DNA of 27,700 bases from CAINEC01 sp046073825 (GCA_046073825.1 JBJTMY010000062.1:1-27700); one strand, 5' to 3'. Positions 1 to 7,960 are shown, counted from the first letter of the stretch. The notes: generated by a model not told the origin, from the sequence alone. A program made the numbers and translations.

Positions 1-206
1 AATCCAAATACTTTCCGATTGGGTTTTTGGTTTATGACAGCAAGAAAATTTTCTTTTAACTCAGGTCTGTCTGTTTTAATTGTATTTTTACAAAGCAAGT
101 GCTTCCCATCAGGAACGCTCCTCGTTGAAGCACATCCTGAAAGAATTAAAATCGATAAAAAAGAAAAAACAATAATTAGTCGTTGACTATTTTTAGGACC
201 TTTCAT
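1..206 (-). CDS. tamL: TamL-like outer membrane lipoprotein (5' end only)
   Basis: This is the first 68 codons of a leftward gene cut by the window edge. The ATG at 206 is followed by a hydrophobic stretch and a lipobox ending LILSGC, so the product should be a lipoprotein. The next residues (ASTRSVPDGKHLL, then a KxxLKEN-like stretch and INQKPNRKVFG) resemble the start of the BamA/TamA-family lipoproteins of Bacteroidota (TamL), which help move material to the outer membrane. The family call rests on this short N-terminus, and the POTRA and barrel domains lie outside the window. It is divergent from the RNA methyltransferase gene, with a 42-base gap. A near-match to the -7 element (TATTTTTA) lies upstream on the minus strand. 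Confidence 0.7.
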   Translation of the reverse strand, partial: MKGPKNSQRLIIVFSFLSILILSGCASTRSVPDGKHLLCKNTIKTDRPELKENFLAVINQKPNRKVFG

Positions 207-248
207 TTCAACCGTAAAAATACAACATTAAACGAAAAGTAAATTCCA

Positions 249-1007
249 ATGGCTTCTAAATCAACTATTAGTTTTTTAAGATCATTACAGCAAAAGAAAT
301 TTCGCAATGAAGAAGGGTTGTTTGTAGTAGAAGGACCTAAACTCGTTAGTGAAGTACTTCGGTCTTCGTTTAAGGTTAAACATCTCTATGCAACAAGTTC
401 GTGGATTCAAGATAATGGGAATATTCCAATTGAAATTCTTTCAGAAACGGAAATGGAACGGGTGAGTGGATTGCAAACTCCCAATAAGGTAATCGCATTG
501 GTAGAAATGCCTAACTTGTCACATTCAGTAACTCATTTAGCAGATGGATTACATTTATTACTGGACCAAATCCAGGATCCAGGAAATCTAGGTACTATTA
601 TTCGTATTGCCGACTGGTTCGGTGTTTCATCTATTATATGTTCTCCCGACACTGCAGATGTATTTAATCCAAAAGTGATTCAGGCCACCATGGGAAGTAT
701 CTTTAATCAGAATATTGTTTATAGTTCATTAGTTGATTTGTTGGCTAACAATGTGAGTACGCTCAAATGGCCAGTATATGCTACTTTATTAGAAGGTGAT
801 TCTATATATGAATCGAAAATGGAAGCATCCTGTTTTGTTATTCTTGGAAATGAAAGTAGAGGAGTAAATCCTATTTTGAATTCTTTCATTACTAACGGTA
901 TCCATATACCCCGTCCCAAAAATAAATCGAGTAGGGCAGAATCGTTGAATGTGGCGGTAGCTGCGGGGATTGTTTGCAGTGAATATTGTAGAAAAAACAA
1001 CCCCTGA
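249..1007 (+). CDS. TrmH/SpoU-family RNA 2'-O-ribose methyltransferase
   Basis: A 252-residue SpoU-class methyltransferase, expected to transfer a methyl group from S-adenosylmethionine to a ribose 2'-OH in rRNA or tRNA. The N-terminal region (about 7-90) is the substrate-binding domain, with the typical RKFRNEEGLFVVEGPK-like stretch. The SPOUT knot domain shows all three motifs: DPGNLG with a following Arg at 110-119, ILGNESRGV at 198-206, and IPRPKNKSSRAESLNVAVA at 220-238. The start ATG fits the usual family N-terminus. The stop codon lies inside a hairpin shared with the convergent apaG. The exact target base (RlmB-like or other) cannot be told from sequence alone, so no symbol is given. 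Confidence 0.93.
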   Translation: MASKSTISFLRSLQQKKFRNEEGLFVVEGPKLVSEVLRSSFKVKHLYATSSWIQDNGNIPIEILSETEMERVSGLQTPNKVIALVEMPNLSHSVTHLADGLHLLLDQIQDPGNLGTIIRIADWFGVSSIICSPDTADVFNPKVIQATMGSIFNQNIVYSSLVDLLANNVSTLKWPVYATLLEGDSIYESKMEASCFVILGNESRGVNPILNSFITNGIHIPRPKNKSSRAESLNVAVAAGIVCSEYCRKNNP

Positions 1008-1023
1008 GTTTTTAGGTCAGGGG
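1001..1023. terminator. Bidirectional hairpin terminator between the methyltransferase gene and apaG
   Basis: The arms CCCCTGA (1001-1007) and TCAGGGG (1017-1023) form a 7-bp stem with a 9-base loop. The stop codon of the upstream gene is part of the left arm. On the minus strand the hairpin is followed by TTGTTTTTT, a good U-tract for apaG. On the plus strand the U-tract is poor (TCTTTGG). It probably serves mainly the leftward transcript. Confidence 0.7.
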
Positions 1024-1047
1024 TCTTTGGTTAACTGATAGTTGATG

Positions 1048-1446
1048 TCAGTTTAATCTTGATGGTACCACCATTTTAAATTCAGGTATTTTAACAAAAA
1101 ACAATTTGCTGTCTAGAACTCTTTCCATTAAATAGGTGCCATACATTTTTCCTATTTCCGTGCTTAAATTACACCCAGAAACATATCGATAGGTTTCACC
1201 TGGTGTTATCAATGGTTGTTCTCCAACCACGCCATCTCCTTCCACTTCTTTGTGAGAGTTGTCAGAACTGATAATATGCCAGTGACGTTTCTTTAATTGA
1301 ACAACGTATTCACTATCGTTCGTGATGCTGATTCGATAAGCAAATACATATTGGCTAAATCCTGGAGTGCTATGCGTAGGCTGATAAAAGGTTTCTACAC
1401 TAACTTTAATTCCTGCAGTAACTTCTGTAAATATATTCATGTCCAC
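1048..1446 (-). CDS. apaG: ApaG-domain protein
   Basis: A 132-residue ApaG protein covering the whole single-domain family. ApaG has an FN3-like beta-sandwich fold. It is linked genetically to Co2+/Mg2+ efflux and diadenosine tetraphosphate metabolism in enterobacteria, but its biochemical role is unsettled. Visible family marks are ITAGIKVSVE-type start residues, LKKRHWHIIS, VEGDGVVGEQP, the GETYRYVSGC stretch, and a MYGTYLME-type segment near the C-terminus. The start could be Met1 or Met3, since both lie before the conserved region. A TAnnTTTG element (1467-1474) lies 20 bases upstream. The gene ends at the shared hairpin and appears monocistronic. Confidence 0.93.
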   Translation of the reverse strand: MDMNIFTEVTAGIKVSVETFYQPTHSTPGFSQYVFAYRISITNDSEYVVQLKKRHWHIISSDNSHKEVEGDGVVGEQPLITPGETYRYVSGCNLSTEIGKMYGTYLMERVLDSKLFFVKIPEFKMVVPSRLN

Positions 1447-1466
1447 AATTTGGCTTTTAGGTTATT

Positions 1467-1474
1467 CAAAAGTA
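1467..1474 (-). promoter_or_regulatory. -7 promoter element for apaG
   Basis: The minus strand reads TACTTTTG, a full match to the Bacteroidota -7 consensus TAnnTTTG, 20 bases upstream of the apaG ATG. No clear TTTG -33 box is present; GTTA occupies that position. The spacing predicts a leader of about 15 bases. Confidence 0.5.
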
Positions 1475-1554
1475 ATCTGATAATTTAAAAATGCTAACAG
1501 ATTTTGACAAATCACTCAAAAAAGGCGGTAAATGAATCTTATGGAGGGTGGAAG

Positions 1555-2862
1555 TTATTTATCAATATTTAAATAACCGGAAAGATGATCATAGCGACTA
1601 CTGATGTCCTTAGAATAGAAAAATAATTGGTAATTATTCTTGGTTTCATAATGTGACCCTTCTATTAAAAGTGGAGAATAGACCATTGAATTTTTATCTT
1701 GAACAAAATAAAGGTAGTTGTAATAACCTTGTTTGCAGAGGAGCGTTTTTTCATAACAACTACAATCTTTGTTAAAGATCATTTTATAGTCTTCAGAAAA
1801 CTCCCAATTACTAATTTGTCCGAATAGATAAACATTACTGCTGTCAAACTCTTCTAAAACTGGCAGGTTGAAATTAACATAAATATAATCGCCTTCTAAG
1901 GCTGCATCTTGGCGTTCATATATTTTTATTAAAAACCTGCCATTGATATCATCGGCAACAGCATAGCGCTGGGTATTTTTCTTCTCTTCTTTTTTTAAAT
2001 AAACACTGGTTAGGTTATTCAAGGAATCCATTTGGAGATGGTCAATGTATTGCGTTAGAAATTTAACACTTCGAATATCAAAATTGCGAAATTCATTCCC
2101 TCCTTCAAAGGTGTTTTCTAAATCATAATTGTAATCCCAGTCTTTGTCAATAATAAATACAGGCTTTAAATCTCCAATCGCATTTTTGAAATTGTTGTTT
2201 TGAACAATCACTAATTTACTATCGTCATTTGGATTGTAAATTTTAGTTGTGCCAATATTGATCTTAACATCTACTTCTTGATGAGTGTTTCTTCTTTCAA
2301 TATCATTCGCTCTTAAGATAGATGCAGTTATGGTAGCAGTGTTTTCGGTAATCCAGAACCGTTGTGTTAGATAAATTTTATCTGGGTTAGCATTGTCATA
2401 AACTACCAATAAGTAATTTCCGGAAATAATGGGTTCAATGTTTTCGTTCGGAAAGGTTAATTCATAATGAAAAAAATTCTGTATGGTATTAAATGCCGCT
2501 TTGTATTTAGAAACATGATCAAAATTAAATCCTTTTATATAGTCATTCTCCGACAAGATGCTTTTTTTGCCGTTCCTGTCGAAGTGAATAAAAGTGAAGC
2601 TTAAATCTTTTACATCTTCACTTAAATCATCAAATTGTAATTTTAGTTTTTCTCCTGAATTAAGTGAAAGTACAGGATCACTCAAATCGTTATTTTCTTT
2701 TGAAAAAATAATTGTTTTGAAGGACTCATCGAACACTTTATTTTCATACGAAAGAGAATCGTTTGAAATGATTTGCGATCGCCCCGTAGATGTCGAGGCG
2801 ATTAATAATGCAATTACTACGATTAATCTTCGGCTAAAAGCTGCTCGTAAATAGATTCCCAT
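1555..2862 (-). CDS. Type IX secretion system plug protein (DUF5103)
   Basis: A 435-residue exported protein recognised as the DUF5103 family. In Flavobacterium this is the plug that closes the periplasmic side of the SprA translocon. The N-terminus (residues 1-29) is a signal peptide with SRR followed by a hydrophobic core, ending near GRSQ. The central region carries the family pattern: FIHFDRNG, a DYIKGFNFDH stretch, YELTFPNE, then SGNYLLVVYD and a RFWITE strand. A C-terminal beta-sandwich (about 340-430) follows. The only usable ATG lies inside the 3' end of the upstream ABC-F gene, giving a 40-base overlap, so translation is probably coupled. It is the last gene of its leftward unit. I see no hairpin after it. 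Confidence 0.88.
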   Translation of the reverse strand: MGIYLRAAFSRRLIVVIALLIASTSTGRSQIISNDSLSYENKVFDESFKTIIFSKENNDLSDPVLSLNSGEKLKLQFDDLSEDVKDLSFTFIHFDRNGKKSILSENDYIKGFNFDHVSKYKAAFNTIQNFFHYELTFPNENIEPIISGNYLLVVYDNANPDKIYLTQRFWITENTATITASILRANDIERRNTHQEVDVKINIGTTKIYNPNDDSKLVIVQNNNFKNAIGDLKPVFIIDKDWDYNYDLENTFEGGNEFRNFDIRSVKFLTQYIDHLQMDSLNNLTSVYLKKEEKKNTQRYAVADDINGRFLIKIYERQDAALEGDYIYVNFNLPVLEEFDSSNVYLFGQISNWEFSEDYKMIFNKDCSCYEKTLLCKQGYYNYLYFVQDKNSMVYSPLLIEGSHYETKNNYQLFFYSKDISSRYDHLSGYLNIDK

Positions 2863-4754
2863 TCGGTAGTTAAGGAGGATATGTCTTTTTCAACAGCACT
2901 CGATTTTAATTGAAGGTCTTTTATTGAGTCAACATTTTTTAGAATGTCAGGCTGACTCATTTGTAAATTCAATTCGTCTATTTTTTGCTTTAACGAATGA
3001 ATTTGTTCTTCAATTTTTTTTGCTTTTTGTTCCAGACGTTGTTTTTCTTTTTTGTTGGAAGAGGAAGTTGTGGACTTTTCTATTTTTTCTTCTTTTACTT
3101 CTTTCTTTTCTGATTTCGATAAAGAAGCCTTGCTTTTTTCCTGTTCTTTTTCTTTCGCTTTCTTTAATTCCAAATATTGATCGTATTCGATATAAGTCCC
3201 AGGATATTCTTTTAATAATTGGTCTTCAATATACCATATTTTATTGGCAATGCGTGATAGGAAATATCGATCGTGGGATACCACTACATAAGAACCTTCA
3301 TAACGGTTTAGTACATCCACTAACACATTTACACTTTGCATGTCTAAGTGATTAGTAGGCTCATCCAATAATAAAAAATTAGCTTTGGCAAGGATGGTTT
3401 TAGCTAACGCGACTCTCGCTCGTTCGCCTCCTGATAAAACTTTAATCTTTTTAAATACATCATCCCCTTTTAATAAGAAAGCGCCTAATAACGAACGTAA
3501 ATAGGTGTCCGATTCTTCTGGGGCAAAAATTTGAAGTTCTTCTAGGGCTGTACATTCTTTATTTAATGATTCTAGTTGATGCTGTGCATAAAATGAGGTT
3601 ACTACATTATAACCAGGTTCCGATTTTCCTTCAAATTGTTCAGTGCCATAAAGCATACGGAGAAGTGTTGACTTCCCTTTTCCGTTTGCTCCAACAAACG
3701 CAATTTTATCTCCTCTGGAAACTTCGGCATGAGCATGATGGAAAATTACCTGGTTGCCATAACGTTTATCTTCAATTTCTAATTTTTGTAATACTCTACC
3801 TGGGTTTTTGTCGACAGCAAATCTAACTCTGATGGCTGCAGCAGGTCCTTCAACAGCTTCAACTCTTTCTAATTTTTCAAGTGCCTTCATTCTTGATTGA
3901 GCTGCACTTGCTTTAGAGGCTTTCGCTTTAAATCGTTCAATAAATCGTTCTTGTTCTTTAATGTATTTTTCCTGATTTTTAAACTGGTTTGCTTGAAGTT
4001 CTTGTCGCTCCGCTTTTTCTTCTAGGTAGTTAGTGTAATCACCTGTGTAAATTGTGATTTTTTGATGCTCGATTTCTACAATACGATTAACAATTTTATC
4101 TAAGAAGTAACGGTCATGGGATACGATGACTACCGTGCCTTCATATTGTTTCAAGTATTCTTCTAACCATTGAATAGACGGTAAGTCAAGGTGATTGGTA
4201 GGCTCATCGAGCAATAATATGTTTGGTTTACGTAATAATGTTTTTGCAAGCATTACACGCATTCTCCATCCTCCAGAAAATTCTTTTAATGGTCTTGATA
4301 AGTCTGCCGTCGAAAATCCTAATCCCTCTAAAATAGATTCAGCTTTATGTTGTAATGAATAGCCATCCAGATTATCATATTCTACTTGTGCTTTATGTAA
4401 TCGGTCGAGTAGGGTATCAGAATAGTCATGTTCTAATTCTTTCAAACATTTCTCAATTTCTAAGTGAAGTTCATTTGCTCGTTCAAAAGCTTCCATGGCA
4501 ACATCAAGAATTGATTTTTCTGATAAGTAACTCAGCAAATCCTGATTTAAAAATCCTAATACAAGGTCGTTTCGTTTTGAAATGTTTCCACTAGATGGAC
4601 TGTATTCCCCACTGATCACACGAAGCAACGTGGATTTACCCGTTCCATTTGCACCAATTAATCCGATTTTTTCATTCGGCTTAATGTGCCAATTTAAATC
4701 GCTATATAAAACACGCGATCCAAATTCAAATAAAATATTTTGTAGTACTAACAC
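2823..4754 (-). CDS. ABC-F family ATPase (duplicated ATP-binding cassettes)
   Basis: A 643-residue soluble ABC-F protein. Members of the family act at the ribosome on stalled or antibiotic-bound complexes, and Uup-like members are also linked to DNA repair. Cassette 1 has Walker A GANGTGKST (34-42), signature SGGWRM (160-165) and Walker B ILLLDEP (179-185). Cassette 2 has Walker A GANGKGKST (355-363), the signature SGGERAR and a second LLLDEPTNHLD. A charged inter-domain linker (about 240-300) matches the P-site tRNA interaction motif arm. After cassette 2 comes a long Lys/Glu-rich coiled coil (about 540-640), as in Uup. No membrane segments are present. It starts 4 bases after the head-GIN gene, and its 3' end overlaps the plug gene. 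The subfamily, and any link to antibiotic protection, is not resolved. Confidence 0.93.
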   Translation of the reverse strand: MLVLQNILFEFGSRVLYSDLNWHIKPNEKIGLIGANGTGKSTLLRVISGEYSPSSGNISKRNDLVLGFLNQDLLSYLSEKSILDVAMEAFERANELHLEIEKCLKELEHDYSDTLLDRLHKAQVEYDNLDGYSLQHKAESILEGLGFSTADLSRPLKEFSGGWRMRVMLAKTLLRKPNILLLDEPTNHLDLPSIQWLEEYLKQYEGTVVIVSHDRYFLDKIVNRIVEIEHQKITIYTGDYTNYLEEKAERQELQANQFKNQEKYIKEQERFIERFKAKASKASAAQSRMKALEKLERVEAVEGPAAAIRVRFAVDKNPGRVLQKLEIEDKRYGNQVIFHHAHAEVSRGDKIAFVGANGKGKSTLLRMLYGTEQFEGKSEPGYNVVTSFYAQHQLESLNKECTALEELQIFAPEESDTYLRSLLGAFLLKGDDVFKKIKVLSGGERARVALAKTILAKANFLLLDEPTNHLDMQSVNVLVDVLNRYEGSYVVVSHDRYFLSRIANKIWYIEDQLLKEYPGTYIEYDQYLELKKAKEKEQEKSKASLSKSEKKEVKEEKIEKSTTSSSNKKEKQRLEQKAKKIEEQIHSLKQKIDELNLQMSQPDILKNVDSIKDLQLKSSAVEKDISSLTTEWESIYEQLLAED

Positions 4755-4758
4755 TTTG

Positions 4759-5532
4759 TTATAATGAGATTAATTTTCCTGTTCCGAATTCATTTTTACT
4801 AATTGATGTGGGACTACCTTTGTAATAAATATTTCCAATGCCATAAATAGTTGCATCAATTAATTGAGTTGCATCAACGATACAACTATTAGTTCCCCTA
4901 TTGGTGACAAATACAAATTTAGATTGCAAATTTACACAATCTAATTGGCCGTATCCTGCACCATATAAATATAAATTAGTAATTGTTCCTTTGGCTGATA
5001 AATCAGCAGGACCGTTGTTAATGTTCAGATGAGCTTCATTTCCTTTTAATTTGAAATGGTATTGCCCTGTGCCACTGAATCCATCAAATGTGAACCGGGG
5101 AGTGCAATCCAAACTGTCTTCAAAATAAATGTCCCCGGAGCCATCTTTTGCCATTAAATAATTTAATGATGGCGTCCACACTTCCACAATCATGGTAGTA
5201 TTAAAGTCTCGCGTCCAATTACAATTGTTGGTGTTTTTAATACGCAAGATGCCATCATTCGATTCAGTGGTAATCTCTGAAATTAGATTTTTACCCGCAG
5301 TCACTTTTATTCTTGGTGTTGAATCAATATGAATAACTAAATCTATGTTATTGTATAATTCTATTTGATTGAAAAGTGCAGTTGAACGAGATTCTGAAAT
5401 GATAGTTCCTGTGCTTTTAGCGCAGTCGCAAATTTTTTCACAGCCAGAAAAAAACAATCCAGCAAATACTAATACCACCAATGTTTTAAAAATGGTAACC
5501 GATGCCGTATTGAAAGTAGTCTGCTCTTGCAT
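4759..5532 (-). CDS. Head-GIN domain (DUF2807) lipoprotein
   Basis: A 257-residue predicted lipoprotein with a DUF2807 (putative adhesin, head-GIN) beta-solenoid domain. A hydrophobic segment ends in a lipobox FFSGC with Cys30. The mature part opens CDCAKSTGTIISESR, followed by the typical FNQIELYNNIDLVI and repeated short beta-strands rich in G, N and D (for example KDGSGDIYF and DGFSGTGQYHF). DUF2807 proteins are common in Bacteroidota and have no established biochemical role. The only ATG before the signal sequence overlaps the end of the PagL-like gene by 47 bases, and I find no better start downstream. The ABC-F gene follows after 4 bases, so the two are surely co-transcribed. Confidence 0.87.
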   Translation of the reverse strand: MQEQTTFNTASVTIFKTLVVLVFAGLFFSGCEKICDCAKSTGTIISESRSTALFNQIELYNNIDLVIHIDSTPRIKVTAGKNLISEITTESNDGILRIKNTNNCNWTRDFNTTMIVEVWTPSLNYLMAKDGSGDIYFEDSLDCTPRFTFDGFSGTGQYHFKLKGNEAHLNINNGPADLSAKGTITNLYLYGAGYGQLDCVNLQSKFVFVTNRGTNSCIVDATQLIDATIYGIGNIYYKGSPTSISKNEFGTGKLISL

Positions 5533-6562
5533 AATGTGATTTTAAATTAAAACATGCAAACACATGTTCGTTAATATGATATCTGAAAGATAAAATGGAA
5601 TATATATGCCCATCAATATCAAAAGGGTTATAAAAATAATAACCTGTTTGAAGTATGCCAGAACATTTACCTACTTGCAATCCATATCCAAAGTGAATCC
5701 CACTTCTTAAATATCCTTCAGCGCCTTTTGTTATAATAGAATCTCGTAATAAATAGGCTTTATGTGATTTGTCTATAAAAGCATCTGCCCCTGCGGTTAT
5801 CATCGATTTGTTTTTAACAGGCCAGATATAGTCAGCAGTGAATATTCCTACAACATAATTAGGAGAACTGGGAGGATAAATTTGCTTGAAGCCAACGGCA
5901 CTAACCATTTCAAATGATTGCTTCCTAATAATTGAAAAGGTGTCCTTGGGTTCATTGATGGTAGGAAAAAAGTGATATTTAATCCCAAGATTTAAAGCTG
6001 CCAAATTTATTCCCATGTTCGGCACTTTACTTCCTCCATTGCTGTAATGAGTCAAATTTATACCTGTAATAAAATTAGTTTTTTCCGATATTTTAATGCA
6101 ATATTCCAATCCACTTGTTATTGTTGCATTAAGATGAGAACCAGCTAGTAAATTTTTGTAATTGTCGATAAGGTTAAACGGCCTTGAAATGTATCCAATT
6201 CCTAATCCCAAATGCACTTTCAAAATCGCCTTTTTGCGTTCTAGTAATCCAAATTTAATCAATCCAAATAAACCTTGAGCAGTACCTAACTCTTGGGGGT
6301 TTCCTAAATCGAAATATTGGTAGCCTATTCCGATTTCTGGAAAATTATAAAGCTCTTCCCATCCTTTTTTACGGGATGTTTTATAAGTATAATCTAACTC
6401 AAAACTTCGACTGTGTTTTTGCAAAACATGAACTACTGAAGGGCGATGCGCGACAATAAAGCCATCTCCAAATTTGCCAGTGGCAGACCATTTTTGGTTG
6501 GTTTGTGCATTGGTTGAAATGGTGAGAAGGTAAATAGAAATTAGCAGTAAAATCCTTTTCAT
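5486..6562 (-). CDS. PagL-like lipid A 3-O-deacylase (acyloxyacyl hydrolase family) outer membrane protein
   Basis: A 358-residue predicted outer membrane beta-barrel of the acyloxyacyl hydrolase/PagL family, which removes an ester-linked acyl chain from lipid A. The ATG at 6562 is chosen because it begins a clean signal peptide (MKRILLLISIYLL to TNAQ). An in-frame ATG at 6619 would add 19 unrelated residues that run into the divergent mazG promoter. The catalytic His-x-Ser of PagL is visible in LTHYSNGG (H172, S174). Alternating strands follow, and the chain ends in aromatic GIGYHF, as barrels do. The barrel is longer than classical PagL (about 170 residues), with an extra C-terminal strand region. 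First gene of the four-gene leftward unit. Confidence 0.8.
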   Translation of the reverse strand: MKRILLLISIYLLTISTNAQTNQKWSATGKFGDGFIVAHRPSVVHVLQKHSRSFELDYTYKTSRKKGWEELYNFPEIGIGYQYFDLGNPQELGTAQGLFGLIKFGLLERKKAILKVHLGLGIGYISRPFNLIDNYKNLLAGSHLNATITSGLEYCIKISEKTNFITGINLTHYSNGGSKVPNMGINLAALNLGIKYHFFPTINEPKDTFSIIRKQSFEMVSAVGFKQIYPPSSPNYVVGIFTADYIWPVKNKSMITAGADAFIDKSHKAYLLRDSIITKGAEGYLRSGIHFGYGLQVGKCSGILQTGYYFYNPFDIDGHIYSILSFRYHINEHVFACFNLKSHYARADYFQYGIGYHF

Positions 6563-6573
6563 AGAATGAGAGG

Positions 6574-6581
6574 GCGAAGTT
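6574..6581 (-). promoter_or_regulatory. Possible -7 element for the PagL-like gene
   Basis: The minus strand reads TAACTTCG, one mismatch from TAnnTTTG, 11 bases upstream of the chosen ATG at 6562. It lies back-to-back with the mazG promoter. Its position supports the shorter start, because a start at 6619 would be upstream of it. Confidence 0.35.
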
Positions 6582-6601
6582 ACAACTATTCGGTTAATTA
6601 T

Positions 6602-6609
6602 TACCTTTG
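6602..6609 (+). promoter_or_regulatory. -7 promoter element for mazG, 4 bases before the ATG
   Basis: TACCTTTG matches TAnnTTTG exactly and is followed by CATC and then ATG (6614). The usual distance from this element to the transcription start would put +1 at or next to the A of the ATG, giving a leaderless mRNA. No clear TTTG -33 box is seen. Confidence 0.6.
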
Positions 6610-6613
6610 CATC

Positions 6614-7393
6614 ATGCATACAATGGAAGAGAAAAAGCAGGCGTTTGAGCGTTTGTTACTAATCATGGAGGATCTTCGTGCGCAATGTCCATGGGATAAA
6701 AAACAAACGATGCAAACACTGCGACATTTAACCATTGAAGAGGTTTATGAATTGGCCGATGCAATCATGGATAATGAGATTCAAGAGGTGAAAAAGGAGT
6801 TAGGTGATATTTTATTGCACATGGTTTTTTATGCTAAAATTGCTTCGGAGTCCAACCATTTTGATATTGCCGATGTGTTAAACAGTATCTGTGAAAAATT
6901 AATTCATCGGCACCCACATATTTATGCTGATGTAAAAGTACAAGACGCCACCGAGGTCAGCCAGAATTGGGAAAAGCTAAAATTGAAAGAGGGTAACAAG
7001 TCGGTTTTGGGAGGCGTTCCTTCTTCACTACCCGCATTAATTAAAGCCATGCGCATACAGGAGAAGGCACGTGCTGTTGGCTTTGATTGGGAAAATGAGA
7101 AGCAAGTTTTTGAAAAAGTAGAAGAAGAGCTAGGCGAGTTCAAAACAGAATTGGCAAATGGCAATTCGGAAAAGGCAGAAGATGAATTTGGTGATTTACT
7201 GTTTGCACTTGTGAACTTCGCACGATTTAAAAATATAAATCCAGAAGAAGCCTTAGAGCGTACTAATAAAAAATTCATTCGTCGTTTCCAATTTATGGAA
7301 GAGAGATTAAAGGAAAAGGAACTCTCATTCGATCAATTGTCATTAACAGAAATGGATGTTTATTGGAATGAAGCAAAACAAAAAGGATTGTAA
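6614..7393 (+). CDS. mazG: MazG nucleoside triphosphate pyrophosphohydrolase
   Basis: A 259-residue two-domain MazG (the E. coli protein has 263), which hydrolyses nucleoside triphosphates to monophosphate and pyrophosphate as part of nucleotide-pool housekeeping. The N-terminal domain begins AFERLLLIMEDLRAQCPWDKKQT. It has the metal-binding EExxE (E42, E43, E46) and ExxD (E62, D65) motifs. The second domain repeats this pattern with VEEELGEFK and DEFGDLLFALVNFARF. The ATG at 6614 is taken because the -7 element ends 4 bases upstream, and the ATG at 6623 is the alternative. An in-frame ATG at 6566 lies before the promoter and is rejected. The peroxiredoxin gene follows after 46 bases. Confidence 0.94.
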   Translation: MHTMEEKKQAFERLLLIMEDLRAQCPWDKKQTMQTLRHLTIEEVYELADAIMDNEIQEVKKELGDILLHMVFYAKIASESNHFDIADVLNSICEKLIHRHPHIYADVKVQDATEVSQNWEKLKLKEGNKSVLGGVPSSLPALIKAMRIQEKARAVGFDWENEKQVFEKVEEELGEFKTELANGNSEKAEDEFGDLLFALVNFARFKNINPEEALERTNKKFIRRFQFMEERLKEKELSFDQLSLTEMDVYWNEAKQKGL

Positions 7394-7439
7394 GTATGTT
7401 ACATAAAAATTAAAAGCAAACTAAAATTATACTCGTAAA

Positions 7440-7907
7440 ATGCAATTAACAGTAGGATCAAAATTGCCGGAATTCAAAATGTTTGATTCCGACAAACAAG
7501 AAGTAACCAATGAAACCATTGGCGGAAAAGCAACATTATTTTTGTTCTTTCCAGCAGCCTTTACAGGCGTTTGTACCAAAGAACTTTGTTCTGTGAGAGA
7601 TGATATTTCTCGCTATAACAATGCATCCGTTCAAGTAATTGGAGTATCTACAGATACCTTATTTACCTTGGCAAAATTTAAAGAAGAACAAGGACTAAAT
7701 TTTACCTTGGCATCTGATTATAACAAAACAGTTTGTGCTTCATTCGGGTCTCAGTATGAAGAGTTTGTTTTTGGCATGAAAGGTACTGCTCGTCGTTCTG
7801 CATTTTTAGCTGATAAAAATGGAATAATTCAATATGCAGAGGTGCTAGAAAGCGCAGGTGATATTCCTAATTTTGAAGCAATAAGTGAGGCAATAGGGAC
7901 TTTATAA
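7440..7907 (+). CDS. Thiol peroxidase of the peroxiredoxin (AhpC/TSA, Bcp/AhpE-like) family
   Basis: A 155-residue cytosolic peroxiredoxin that would reduce hydrogen peroxide or organic hydroperoxides. The peroxidatic motif PxxxTxxC is present as PAAFTGVC, with C45 as the peroxidatic Cys. C50 lies five residues on, the same spacing as the resolving Cys of E. coli Bcp. The surrounding sequence (KELCSVRDDI, VIGVSTD, FGMKGTARRSAFLADKNG) resembles the AhpE-like group, and a third Cys (about C100) is present. No signal peptide is seen. No promoter consensus lies in the 46 bases after mazG, so read-through from mazG is likely. A strong intrinsic terminator follows 21 bases after the stop. Confidence 0.9.
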   Translation: MQLTVGSKLPEFKMFDSDKQEVTNETIGGKATLFLFFPAAFTGVCTKELCSVRDDISRYNNASVQVIGVSTDTLFTLAKFKEEQGLNFTLASDYNKTVCASFGSQYEEFVFGMKGTARRSAFLADKNGIIQYAEVLESAGDIPNFEAISEAIGTL

Positions 7908-7928
7908 TGATTCACTGAATAAAAATAG

Positions 7929-7951
7929 AGGAGGGGCAACCCTCCTTTTTT
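7929..7951 (+). terminator. Intrinsic terminator after the peroxiredoxin gene
   Basis: AGGAGGG (7929-7935) and CCCTCCT (7940-7946) form a perfect 7-bp stem with a GCAA tetraloop, followed directly by a run of T. This is a textbook rho-independent terminator ending the mazG-peroxiredoxin transcript. Confidence 0.9.
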
Positions 7952-7960
7952 ATTGTTTTC

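Noticed and set aside
2924..3355. Plus-strand frame rich in Phe and Leu opposite the ABC-F gene
   Set aside because: It mirrors the Lys/Glu-rich coiled-coil codons of the ABC-F gene on the other strand and has no promoter or family resemblance.
6566..6613. Longer N-terminus of MazG starting at 6566
   Set aside because: It would place the TAnnTTTG promoter inside the gene and add 16 residues with no likeness to MazG.
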